DNA from: Gymnopus androsaceus JB14
Lineage: Eukaryota > Basidiomycota > Agaricomycetes > Agaricales > Omphalotaceae
Direction of reading: 5' to 3'
Assembly (NCBI GenBank): GCA_009733575.1
Contig: ML769385.1
Span: 150,055-214,054, forward strand
DNA: 64,000 bases
Positions 1 to 11,711 of the stretch are shown piece after piece (within the stretch, counting starts at the first letter, position 1; each line of letters begins with the position of its first letter). The position numbers and the translations under genes were made by a program. Under the pieces are notes generated by a model, which had not been told where the DNA came from, did no database searches, and saw nothing but the letters and a program-made list of their open reading frames with translations.

Positions 1-413
1 ATTAATTTAGAAAGCGTTATTGACCGCATCCTTCATCCTGAGCTACGCGACCGCATGATCTTGTTGCGAAGTACGTCTTTTTCATATTCCGTACCTCCTT
101 CCCGATTAAAAAATAATAATTTTGAAGCACGATTCGATTTGGTGGATTGTCTCTTGGAATACCGAAATGCTGTCACTATTCACGGAGACGACGTGCTTGC
201 TCATAGCAATTGGGAGATCAACGAGAAATGGCTTCGAAAATATGGGTAAGCATTTCTATCATGTACGTGCGTGCATATCTAATCGTTACATGCAGATTCT
301 TGGTTGAGCAAGCCACGCTGAATATTATGAATCGCTGGCGCAGGGAGAGAGGGGAACCGGAACTTCGGTTGAGTGATATAGCCAGCGCAGAGCATACTCC
401 TGGCTCGACTTGA
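1..413 (+). CDS. 3' end of an unrecognised protein (5' truncated by the window edge)
   Basis: Reading frame 1 is open from base 1 and gives about 100 C-terminal residues once two short introns are removed: 71-127 (donor gtacgt, acceptor gaag) and a second from about 249 to 297 (donor gtaagc, acceptor tgcag). The third exon ends at the TGA at 411-413. The peptide is charged and helical in appearance, with RRERGEPELRLS near the end, and has no motif I recognise. The gene is convergent with the uS14m gene at 557. The splice borders are standard and codon use looks normal, so this is probably real coding sequence; I cannot assign a function. Confidence 0.6.
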
Positions 414-556
414 ACGTTCGAAGAAAAGACAGTTGTAAAATTATGCCGACTCCGGTTCTATTGTATTACGATAGATTTTTTGCGGGTTTCCCAAAGTTCT
501 TTGTCTTTCATGAGGTCTTATTGTTAACTAGTACTTGATAATACACGTACCTCACA

Positions 557-924
557 CTACCAGGACGCTTTCTTGACGCCGTTCAGCTGCCCAGCCATTG
601 CCTTCAATCGGAACTGGTACTATAGACAAAAGAAAAGTCAGTGCAAACGAATTCAAGGACAGCGGTAAAACTCACTCTACACAATCCAAATTCACTCATG
701 ATTCCTCTACCTCTACCACTTTCATAGCACCTATTTTTCACCGTTGTTGGACGCGTATACCGTCCAAATGTGTTCAACTGTAATTGTGCTTGGTGGCGGA
801 CTTGGGGAGGCAAGGCTTGATTGCGTGCGACGTAGAGATAGGCCCTTCGAGTTACTTCATTGTCTAGAACGCCCTTGCGGGCTTTCATGTCTCTCAAAAC
901 TCGGATATTTGGGCGCAGAGTCAT
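557..924 (-). CDS. MRP2: mitochondrial small-subunit ribosomal protein uS14m (MRP2/MRPS14 type)
   Basis: Two exons, complement(join(557..619,676..924)), give 103 residues. The start is the ATG at 924. The product carries the S14 signature throughout: RVLRDMKARKG near the N-terminus, ARNQALPPQVRHQAQLQLN in the middle, then NRCYESGRGRG and FGLCRYQFR, and the family-typical end GVKKASW. The 56-nt intron has a gtgagt donor and a ctatag acceptor and is placed exactly where the S14 alignment needs it. uS14m belongs to the head of the mitochondrial 37S small ribosomal subunit. The length matches the yeast protein (about 115 residues), and no zinc-binding CxxC pair is present, as in other mitochondrial forms. 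Confidence 0.95.
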
Positions 925-1132
925 GGTCGTCGTTTGAGTTGAAAGGCGCGCGCTTGCAGAGCCAATCCAGATTCCGGCAACATCCGAACGAATAATATCA
1001 TCCTTCTTTTCAAACGTCCACCAACGTCTATAGAGAAAGCCCTCGTGCGGCTATTATGGGTATTGCAGTTTCAGTAAGTGACTCTCTAATATCTATTTGC
1101 AAGCTCTAAGGGAAAAAAAAAATAGCTGTAGA

Positions 1133-1387
1133 ATGTTCAGAAATCGCGCTCTACGCTTCGCCCAAGGCCGCACATTCATCTCGTCTCTTTTCAGCTTCAC
1201 TTTTTTTGCTACTGTCATTACGGTGTCGGCATCCAATGTGCTTCCTTGCCCTGCACGCCCGGAACACAAAGCTTTTGCGGATTCCGATAAAAATTCTTTG
1301 ATCAAGGGAGGGGAAGTGGTTGTCGTGTCGAAGAAGACCCGGAAATGGATAGAAGAGAAACCATCGTCCGGAACTGCTTGTACTTGA
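1133..1387 (+). CDS. small hypothetical membrane protein, about 84 residues
   Basis: A single exon starts at the ATG at 1133. An arginine-rich N-terminus resembling a mitochondrial presequence is followed by one hydrophobic segment (about residues 15-32), a Cys-Pro pair (CPAR), and a basic tail with the run KKTRKWIEEKP. The layout suggests a small single-pass organelle membrane protein. An ATG at 1054 followed by a donor-like gtaagt could be a 5' exon, but joining it breaks the frame, so I kept the internal start. I do not recognise the family. Confidence 0.5.
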   Translation: MFRNRALRFAQGRTFISSLFSFTFFATVITVSASNVLPCPARPEHKAFADSDKNSLIKGGEVVVVSKKTRKWIEEKPSSGTACT

Positions 1388-1775
1388 TTAAGGATATAGC
1401 ACGGAGCACGTTCAAACCCCTCATCTCCGCCTGTAAGTCTACACCCCTTATCTCATCCTCATCCCGAGATTCACATCTTAACTTTACTCAGTCTTGAACC
1501 TCCCGAAAATCAAATGCCTCGTATCTTTACCTTTCTCCTCGCATCTAGTACGGTCAATGACCATCTTATAACCTCCATGCAAATTTCTGTATGTTTAGAA
1601 GACCTTTCTCGAGCTGAGGACCCAAGTTTTACAAATACACCAGCTACCTAAATGCATTGTTGAAGGACACGTCCAATAAATACTGTAAGTCTGTGACGGT
1701 GTAAAAATACACCACTAGTTCGTTGTGCAAGTTCGTTGTCTAAGTGCTAGATGGTTCGTGGTACTGAAAATGTCT
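1388..1775. other. short intergenic stretch, no gene seen
   Basis: About 390 bases between the small membrane protein and the stop codon of the MFS gene on the other strand. I see only short frames and no conserved peptide. It is probably 3' UTR of both neighbours. Confidence 0.5.
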
Positions 1776-4540
1776 TTACGGTAGTTCATGCTCTTGAATT
1801 GGTATACACCTGCAGTGATTGGAGTCAGCTCGTAAGTTGTGGTAATGACACCGATAAGAATTCACCAGAGGAACGCAAGGAAGTTCCATGCTGCCTGACA
1901 GATGAAGACGACCCGTAAAGCGTCCGCATACGAACTTACAGCGGCAGCTTTAGTCAAAGGATCCAGAGTGGATATGATGCTGGTGGAATGCCTAGGACTG
2001 TCTCAGGAATGTGACTTGGATCGGGTGGAAACAAACTTACTGGATACTATATATGAGCTAACCGGGGATGTATTGCGGTAAGTTGGCAATTGAGGGGAAA
2101 TTCGAGAAAACTAACCTCCGCTGAGCCAGGACCCTGAATCCTGAGGCGCAATTTTTGCAGGAGAACTGCTTGAAGGATCGTTCCGCTGATACTGACACCC
2201 AGGACTTGTCCTGTGGTTCGAAATAAATATGTAACTGGGAAAAAACACAGTAATTGCGGCGGTTTTTGACATTATCAACGGAAAACACTCACCTCCAGTA
2301 GCTACGGCCATGTCTTCCTTCATGACCCCGGCAATCATGGCCTACACGACAGTTAGCACCGTTCATAACGGAGGAAGGAGATGTGGGTGGCTGACAATCA
2401 AAGTAGTGGTGATGAGACTGGCCATTCCAAACCCTGAAGGAACGATATCAAACCACAGATGAATCTGGGAAGTGTCATCGTTCCACAGGACGATGGATAT
2501 GCTGGCCAGAATGCACATGAACCCAGAGCAAAGCGTGAGTCTAATCGTAACGGTTTGATAAGTCGCATAGGACGAGAAAGGACGAGACAATAGAAGAGAG
2601 GTCACCTGTATAGTTTCCCTGTGCGCCGCATCATCCTGTTATTGGTATTCTAATTAATGACTATTCGGAGCTGCAGCCGTGTTGTACTTGCCATCCTGCA
2701 AAAACACTTCCAGTAGAGATAGCGATCTTGATGGCATAAATTTATGTAGAACTCTCCGATTACACTGGGGAACTTACGGAGTTGGGGAGCAAATGGAGCC
2801 CTAGAATGTAGAGGGTGTTCAGATTTTTTAATGAGATAAACTACGATCGACCAACCTGAGTTTGCTGCAGAATACATGCGCACTGCTGTGAAATACTGTC
2901 CGATTTCAGAAAAGGCATGCCCTTGACATAAAACATCCGACTCACCAAGGGAACATTGTATAGCTGTAACGAAATGTAGGTTAGATAAAACCTGTCAACG
3001 AAGTAAATGAATCGTACTGCAGAAAATGCAGCCATGCTTCCGAAAAAATTCGACATGGATACAGCGAGCGGTGTTCTCTGGGTAATCAAACGCAGAGGCA
3101 TGACTGGATACGGTGCTACATATTTCTCGACCGCTATAAACAACACGCCGCTTACCGCGCTGGCAGTAAACAATCCCCAGATTAATGGGTCAGACCATGG
3201 TATTTCTTCACTTGTTTTCAAGCTGAATCCGAGCAACAAACAACCGACTGTACCAACCAAAGTCAGTGAGCCAAGGAAGTCAATACGCCGCAATTTTTCT
3301 GAGAGGGATCGGTTTTCTATGTCCGAAGGTAGTCGAATGTTCACTTTCAGTGATACGAGAACAAAGCTAAAAAGTAGAATGGGTGCCTAGGTGTTACTCA
3401 GAATGAGTGCGCGCACGACGACGAGTTTAATCCAAACCTGAAAAAGGAAGGCCGCTTGCCTTGACAAACTAGTAAGTAACAGAAAAAACCCAGCGTTACC
3501 TGTGACTAGCTTACCATCCGAACAGGTCGTTGATCCAACCACCTAGAGGACCTCCGATTCCTGCACCTAATCCAAATAGGCTGGAAGATAATGAGAGACT
3601 ACTTTAAGAAATAGGTGAGAAGAGGTTACATATTAGCCATTCCTTGGTACAATCCACGCTGTTTTCTGATTAAAAATTAGACCCACGGCATCATCGCTCT
3701 TTATTCTTGATACTCACAGCGGTATCAGATCAGTGACCACAATGCTAGACACTAGGAATAATGGTCAAGGGCACCACATTGGTAAGATTCCGAGGAACTA
3801 ACCTGTCATGACGCTATATGAGCAGCGATATCAGCTTAAATTGCTTATGAACATAAAAATTGAAACCAATATACCCTCCACCGCCCATTCCCGCTACCGC
3901 TCGGGCCACGATCAGAGATTCCATAGAATTAGCGAGCGCGCAGAATAAGGTCCCAAATCCTGAGGAAATCCAACCTGAGCCTTTGATCACAAATTCTAGT
4001 CGTATTCAAAGTTTACCAAAAAGCGATAGAGCAAGCAGCATGGCCCCCTTCCGCCCCAGAATATCTGATAATCTCCCTGGTCGAAGGAAAGGGTTGATTC
4101 ATCACATGGACCGCCAACACATTTAAAAAAAGTAGACTGACCATAGAGAGGGGTAAAACAACATACTGATAGTAAGTACGACGTCCCGATGTATGAAGCT
4201 TGGTTCGACTTGTTGAAATAGCTTCCAATGGGCGACAAGAGGGTAGCCACCACGGTACCTACCGCGTATGATGTCAGAGTGATCCACAATGCTGCTCCCT
4301 GGCCCTTCACATACCGTCGAGAGCGCCCAGAAAGACCGCACTCCATAAGCCAGCAAGTATCCAGCAGGTTTCAGCTCTGGAGAACTTGTTCAGTGGTGGA
4401 GGTTCGACGCTCTCAGTTTCGGCAAGCGTTGATGTATCGCTTGCAGATTCATCGGCATCGTCAAGAGCGCTATAGACAGGGGCTACGTCTTCCAGCAATG
4501 GTCTTCTCTCCATAGCCGCCTTGCTGCTGGAAACGCCCAT
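1776..4540 (-). CDS. MFS transporter, vacuolar basic amino acid (Vba/Fnx) type
   Basis: Splicing about 21 exons from the ATG at 4540 to the TAA at 1776-1778 gives a continuous MFS protein. The cytosolic N-terminus carries a di-leucine run (MERRPLLED). TM1 ends in FLGALDG followed by TVVATLLSPIGSYF. The classic MFS motif A appears as GRLSDILGRKG, and a later helix reads GLGAGIGGPLGGWINDLFGW. The family (yeast Vba1-3, S. pombe Fnx1) exports basic amino acids into the vacuole by proton antiport; substrate here is inferred only from family resemblance. Structure is unusual: one exon is 11 nt (3803-3813) and the intron at 2636-2691 has a GC donor (gcaagt). All frames join cleanly. Confidence 0.85.
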
Positions 4541-6870
4541 CAGTGAGGAGGAAAGTTCAGGAATATGACGGATGTTTAAAAGCCCGCTTTTATAAATTTT
4601 GATACCCTGGCCAGATCTCTTATGCCAGTGGGGGTGTGACCAAAAGGGAAAGGCAAAATTTGGAGAAAGCCGAAAAATCCAACTTACCTGCAAATTTAAC
4701 ACGGAAATTCGAGCAATTCGAGTAGCGTTGGGCACAGAAAAAGATCGAGGAACATGAAAAAGTTTCGATTCTGCACATGTCAAGTACTGTAATTCTCCGT
4801 TAACATCGGCGACGAGCGGACTGTCCGGCCGAGCATCCGCTGATGAGAGCAGATTCGGGGAGAAATGTTCAGAAACATCGTTGTAACATCCGTTAGACCG
4901 TAAGTCCTTCAACAAACTCTCAAGATAGATCGCGAGATTGCAGTACCGAATTAAAGCAAAAATTCGCTGGGTTGACCTACATTTGGTGCATGGTTTGTTG
5001 TTTTCAAGAAAGTTGGGGGAAGAAGTCTTGACGAAATCATCTGTCCGCAATCCAAATGATGATACCCGCCCTGCCCGCCCTTCATGTTTAAATACTGACC
5101 CGCAGTGTCTTACCCATCTGGTGCAAACAGAAAATCCGATAGAGGTGGAGTTGGTCTGTTCCGCGAAAGAAACGGTGTTACCTGATGGAAAAGGATGAAA
5201 CAGGTAAGGACAGAAGAATTGCGACAGAAGAAATGCATCGTAGACGCGTTCACCATTCAGTTTCTTGAATGCCTCTGAGCTATAATAGGGCTGTCGACAA
5301 GCACTGCAGTGGAAGAGCTAGTTCAAGACAATAAACTAGCGCCCACGTGTTGCCTCAACCTCTTTCTCGGTTATGCAATTCACTCCGTTCACATTATCCT
5401 ATTCTGGAGTTGCTCTCTTTTTAGGGCCTCATAGAACCTTGTTAATCTATACAGATTCGCCTTCATAACCAACGATTCAGATTCCAGGCGCTCGTTCTCT
5501 GTTCTAGGTTAACCAAACCCTACCCGAGGCCGTAGAGCTGAGTAAAGCTCATATTTGAATCTGATTTTCCTCTCGGAAACAGCTCGGGCCATTGATTCTT
5601 ACCGGGAGTCTCGGAGACACGATCCAAGTATGTTAATTAGTGTGGAATCGTGCCACGAAAGTAACTGCTTCAAGCAAGTCGCTCTGTCATTTGAAGAGGG
5701 CTTTAGCACCATCTCTTCCAGACCTCTCTTTGCGCAATGATGATACACCTAGCATTCGGGATCTCAGAGTGGCAAGTTGTCTCTCCCCGTGGCTAAAGTC
5801 TCTTCCTCCGACAGTCAAGGCGCATTCCTCAGCAGCAACTCTCCTTTGGGAGCTGAAACAGCTCGATGGAGAAGAAACCGTCTATTCTATCTAGTTCGCT
5901 ATCAAGCTCCCGCTCCTTTGGAATACATTTTCCGCGTAGGGGGAGGTACTCAGTCTGAGTAGCTGGGTTCTGTCATGCATGCCATGTTCAAAATCCTTCT
6001 GTGCGATCCGTTTATGCCCGGTAGTAAAGCTCGCTGCCATATCCTACATCATTATCACTGTTCATTCCACCTGGGACGCATCGATGATTCACCATACATA
6101 GTATCTCCGAATCGACGGTAAATCAAGTTATTTATCTCAAAGCAGCTGCATGCTGCATAAGCTGCAACTGCTACTAGATATCGTCTCCGGCTTGCAAGGG
6201 GAAGTTGCACGTCATTGAGATACTGACTCTAATTTAGGAGCCTTGGCTTTGGATTGAAAGATCTTTGATTCGTTCCGTAAGTTAGCACTCAATGCACTAG
6301 TGCACTGGTAAGGACTCTTATTTTGGTTGTACTTTTTGTGCGACTAAGTGACCAGGTCGAAGAGTTCATTCCGAAAGACTTGACTCGGACACTTGACTCG
6401 GACACTTACATGCGTTATAGATAACTTTCAGATGACTTCTCCGAACAGACCCATTCGAAGGCTTGTTAGCAGCACGAACTACTGCGACTGCGACTACAGA
6501 GTACAGATTACTGTTGGACAAAGGGTGGAATTAGTTTCAACAATATAATAGGTGTAATCGACTGCAAGCCACAAGGCAAGCCAATCGAAGCGGTACTACT
6601 TAATTGCATGCGTGGAGTAAATTCTTGAGAGTGAGAGCCGCCCGCTCGCCTCAGAAAACTACGATTGCGGGCATATCAAGCCCGACTTGGTAGTACCATT
6701 TGCCCTTTGTATCTTACAAATATTCAAGTACTAGTTATGCGTAAACGCCACACAAGCGCTTAACTCAGCTTACTCAGCGCGCAGGACCGTGCCAAAATTA
6801 ATTCCACCCTGACTTCTCTCAACACCGTTCGCGCCTTCTTTTTCACTGTACACACATTCTCTGGCGGTGT
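4541..6870. other. 2.3 kb gene-poor region between the MFS and kinase promoters
   Basis: Divergent upstream regions of the MFS transporter (minus) and the AGC kinase (plus). Short overlapping plus-strand frames between about 5555 and 5960 show no domain, and no splice model links them into a convincing gene. A 13-nt tandem duplication lies at 6379-6404. Otherwise I see nothing definite. Confidence 0.4.
6379..6404. repeat. 13-nt tandem duplication
   Basis: Two adjacent exact copies of CTTGACTCGGACA, about 470 bases upstream of the kinase start. Short duplications of this kind usually arise by slippage or repair; I infer no function. Confidence 0.85.
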
Positions 6871-9800
6871 ATGCCTTCATCCTCGTTCTTGACCAAAAGT
6901 GGTCAGCCTTCGGAGATACACTCACTTGCCCAGCCCAATAGTTGTTCCCAAGAGTCCATCACATGGAGTCTCCAGCCCCACTCACGCTTGGAAATCAGTG
7001 TTCCGGTTTGCGAATGGGTCCTCCAGGAAACTTTCAGCAAATTCCTCATCTCTGACGCTCGATACGAGTCTGGCTGCATCTCCTACAGGAGGTTTATCGA
7101 CTCCTCGTACACCAAATCAGTCCCTGACCCCTGCGTCTCTTCTCTCTGAACAACGATCATCATACAACTCCTCTAGTACTCAGTCCTCCAGCGAATCTTA
7201 TGGGACTACACCAAATCAACTGACATACCCTAATGCTCCTCCGAAATCACCAAGTGCCAGTATACGTCCTCAGCATTCCGTGGACGCGCTCTCTTCTCCA
7301 GCCAAACCTCGACCTCGAACCAAGTCGGAGAAACAGAGAACTGCACTCTCTCGTGATCCAGGCAGCTCAAAATCTCGGACCGCAGGTCCTTCCCAAACTT
7401 CCTTCCCGACAACTGCTTCCTCGCGTCCAGGTCCATTCACCCCCAAGTCGGTTGGAGCATCAGCGTCACGTTTCATCCGTCGTGTGGCATCTGCTCCGAA
7501 TGCTAAAGGCCTGTTTAATCTGAGCTCGCGCTCGGTCTCGGCTACAACCAAGAACGGTCTGCTAGCACCTGCGGAAGCAGTTCCACCTCTACCGACACCA
7601 TCTGTAGAGCAGGGCACAGATTCCTTGGAGACGATCTCTTCCAGCTCTTCTCGAGATCGTTTGTCACGGCCAGACGGATCCTATGGGTCATCGCTATCAC
7701 CATCGACCCAGACGCGGGTCAGTAGTGGTCAGATGGAAGGTCCGGGCAAAGTCGCTTTTCGAAGGACTTATTCAAGTAATTCTATCAAAGTGCGACAGGT
7801 GGGTTACTTTTCATCTCATCCTTCGGTCATCAAATTCAGTTTACTGGGTTTCAGGTCGAGGTTGGCCCATCAAGCTTCCTCAAGGTTAAGATGCTCGGGA
7901 AAGGGGATGTTGGCAAAGTTTATCTTGTACGGGAGAAAAAGACAGACAAGCTTTTTGCAATGAAAGGTACTTGGTCATTCCTTCTTCGAAAAGCTTCGTG
8001 TGCCCAGTGTGGCGCTCCCCTCCATCTTCAGCACTGACGCTTTCTTTGTGCGCAGTTTTGTCGAAAAAAGAAATGATCGAGCGAAAAAAAATCAAGCGCG
8101 CTCTGACTGAACAAGAGATTCTTGCGACCGCCAATCATCCTTTCATTGTCACCCTTTATCACTCTTTCCAGTCAGAAGGTTATCTGTACTTCTGTATGGA
8201 ATACTGCATGGGCGGAGAATTCTTTCGTGCACTTCAAACACGACCAGGCAAATGCCTCCCAGAGGAAGGTTCTAGATTCTATGCCGCGGAGGTTGTGGCA
8301 GCCCTGGAGTATCTTCATCTCATGGGCTTCATCTATCGAGATTTAAAACCGGAAAGTGAGTACATCTGTCTCTTACCCTTTTGATCTCGCACTCCATATG
8401 GTTGTTGCCTATGTACCAAGTATGGGAAAGAGCCGGTCCCTATTCGTCTTGCAGCGCGCGCTTAGATTGAGAGGAGCATGTACTAACTTGCGTTTCACTT
8501 CGCACAGACATACTTTTGCACCAGTCTGGCCACATAATGCTCTCAGACTTCGATCTGGCTAAACAATTTGGTGACCCAGGGATTGCTCCTGCAATGGTAC
8601 ATTCGGAACAGAATGGAGTAAGTACCCTGCCTAAAAGCATCACCATGGTTGGCTATGGGTTGTTGACCTTTTTGGTCGCGTTCTTAGGTCCCGTTGATCA
8701 ACACCATGGCATGCACATCGAATTTCCGGACGAACTCGTTCGTCGGGACGGAAGGCAAGCTCCAACAACCCTTTGACCTCTTTCTTCATTCATGCTCATG
8801 GTGGCGTCTTCTTTCAGAGTACATTGCACCTGAAGTAATCGCAGCACAAGGCCATACAGCTGCAGTCGACTGGTGGACCCTGGGCATATTAATTTATGAG
8901 ATGATTGTACGTCTCTTTGCAGTCCTGTTTCTAAGCTCTTCACTTCAATGTTGCTTTTGTGACCTCGAATTCCCCCCACTATTACGCATCTCTCTATCGC
9001 GGCATTCATTCATTTATGCTCCGTTGAATGCCGCGATGGAGGGTCCTTCCTTCCTTCCTTCCATTCGTTCGTTACGCCTTCACTTCACGTATTGCTTTCT
9101 TTTGATCCAAGTGCTCGGTGGTTTCTGACGTACACTTTTCCTCCCTTTCCCCCTACTTTCCTCTGTTGGATCAAACTACTCATCGCCATCGACTGTTTAT
9201 TCGCCGATAATTGGTTACCGCTGCTTTGTGCGCGTTTATCCTACACCGGTCTCGGCACTGATGAATCAACGACGTACTATCGTCCGCCCAACCTTGACGC
9301 ATATGGACGTCTGGTGAACCGCGATTTCAACTTACATCCGGGCATTGGCTCCGGACTCTCTCTTGGCCCCTTCTACATCATTGCCATATTTGCAGTATGC
9401 CACGACGCCTTTCAAGGGTGAGGCACGAACGGATACGTTTGCCAATATTCGTATGCTTCCTGTCCATTTTCGGGACTCCCCCAAAGTATCTGCGTGAGTG
9501 ATTATTTTTCCTTTCGCCAGTTTATTACAGTCCATCGTTTTTGCTCCCTGGATTACTGGGATTTCACTTGGCATAGTCATATCTCAGCGGCGCCTGCTTG
9601 CCTTCTTTACATTGATCCGCGTCCCATCCTTTTTACTTTCACTGTCCACGTTGTTACTATCTTTCATTTCGGACCAGCTATGCCATGCCCTTTCCAATAC
9701 TGGTTTTTCTGGACTAGTCTCGGTTGACGAGTCTTACCACACCTGGCTCGAGAAGTTTGGACTTCGCAGCAGACTCAGCAGAGGGCTTCTGATCAGATTT

Positions 9801-11447
9801 ACTTTTGGTCTGACGTCTCTCAAACGAGGAGTGGGACGAGATGAACCGTTCCTTGTATCCTATCTGTTGCCTAAATTTCGAGACCGGGGGTTTATACGCC
9901 GCACTAACTTCTTTGTGCCTTCCTCCTCGTTGGGTACGCCTATAGCTTCAGTTTAGCCTTTCGCTGCCCTTTTGGCTTATCTATGGACAGTTACCGCATA
10001 GTTTATGTCACACCCGCTCCTTTCAGCACCTGCCATTTTCTTACATCTTACGCCTCTCATCTTTACGCTAATCTCTTTTCTCAATCTCGCTGCTCCTCAA
10101 CTGTCAATATGCGCTTACTAACCTTTTTTTTCTGTAGTGCGGGTAAAGATTGCATCACGAGGCTGTTGGACAAGACCGAGTCTACTCGATTAGGTAGCCG
10201 CAGCGGAGCCAGTGAAGTCAAGCAGCATAAATGGTTTGCCAAAGTTAATTGGGGTCTTTTGAGGAATGGGAAACCACCGGTGAGCATCGCTTTGACTGTT
10301 TTGTTTTTGGTTGCTTCATTTTATGTCATCGCTTTTGGCGGAATGGAAGGACTTCGATGAATGTCGGGTGATGGGAATTTCATGACGATCTCTCTCGTCA
10401 TCTCTTCTCTTCTATGATTTTCAATCTAGATTTCGACCCTTTTTTCCCGTTTGATGTTTATTTCGTGTTCCTCTTGCGCTCGTTGGGCTTCGTTGAGCCG
10501 CTTGTTGGTGTGGGTTTTCGGAGGCAATGGTGCTTCGGGGACTACCGTATCCCTACTGGCACTGCTTGTCTTTTTCGAAGGAGCTCAAGGCCATATCATG
10601 TCCTTGCCTGCCAGGAGCTCCTTTGCTCCAGTTCCTGACGTTCAGGGACTCCCTCCATATTTCGGCCTTTTTTTCCTGCTGTTGGCTTGGTCTGACATGA
10701 CAGGTACTCGAGTCAGGGTTCCGTTGCACTTCTTTTTTCTTTATTATATGTGGGACGCTGCGTCAGCTATTGCTGGAATGTCGACGACCATCTTTAAATG
10801 GTTCTTTGAGACAAGCGATTGATCTTCCATCGAGATGGTTGAGATCTGTTCTCTGCCGACTTGTTGATGTATTTTATGCTGTTTCGGAGATTACCCACAG
10901 CTAAAATGTCCCGACCAACTTCTTCGCAGCGGCACTGCTGATGCGCCCTGTGGTTGTTAGTTCGGAGGTATCTTGGTCAGAGATCCATTTTTCTTGGTCA
11001 AACCCCGCGATCAAAACTTATATCCGTATTTGCATCACTTCCTTATTTCGCTTGCTGGTCGTCCTCTCTCGATATCTTTGTTTCCTTGAGAACTTGGCAT
11101 GTGTTTGGGTCGCATTTTTGCTGACCGTGACTGTTCCTTTCTAGATCATTCCTTCATCATCCAACGGAATGGACGCTGTAAACTTTCGGCATATCAAGGA
11201 ATCACATTCCTTACATCTGGAGGAGGAAGAGTCATCCCCGAGCCCACCTCATAGTGCACCAATTCTTAATGGCCCGGGAGCACCCGCGCGGATGGCATCT
11301 AACTCAAACCTGTCTACGCGTTCACAAGGACGAGCACGATCCAAAGGTCAGTCGACACCTGGCTCCCCGATAGGAGACACGGGAGATGGGGATGACCTTT
11401 TCGGGGCATTTTCTAGCGTTACGTTGCATCATGACGGTGATACATGA
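6871..11447 (+). CDS. FPK1: AGC-family protein kinase, flippase kinase / NRC-2 type
   Basis: A Ser/Pro-rich N-terminal region of about 300 residues is followed by a kinase domain and a short acidic tail. Visible kinase motifs are [11 protein letters not shown] (glycine loop), FAMK, YRDLKPEN (catalytic loop), SDFDLAKQ, and [15 protein letters not shown] (activation segment). DFD instead of DFG, and the long insert before the activation segment, are hallmarks of the Fpk1/NRC-2/phototropin-like AGC group, which in yeast phosphorylates phospholipid flippases. Kinase exons are 7855-7966, 8056-8355, 8508-8617, 8688-8754, 8818-8906, 9396-9493, 10138-10279 and 11145-11447. The intron at 8755 has a GC donor, and three introns are 489, 644 and 865 nt. 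The start is unresolved: the ATG at 6871 joins the main frame only through a 43-nt intron (6899-6941) or a one-base error. Confidence 0.85.
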
Positions 11448-11711
11448 GCATGTATTTTTTTATCTCTGGGGGTACGGGCGGACTAGATATATGAAATATA
11501 TATACATACGATATAGAGGGAATCAGACTGTTCTGGAAAGGGATCCTACAGACCGAGGCTCCTCGGTGGGAAAATGAGATCTCAAGATTCAATTCATCAA
11601 AGATTGTACAAAGATTGTGTGCCGGAGTGAAAGCTTTTCTCCGATCCTCCAATAAAAGCAGTTTTTAAATGAGCGCCTTGCCTTGAAAGGTGCTGCTCAA
11701 CTTACGCTGCC

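Noticed and set aside
9245..9330. CTGATGAATC in a long intron as a C/D snoRNA C-box
   Set aside because: No D-box or terminal stem at a plausible distance.
9498..9956. 152-codon hydrophobic frame on the plus strand
   Set aside because: It lies wholly inside an intron of the FPK1-type kinase; the hydrophobicity follows from T-rich intron sequence.
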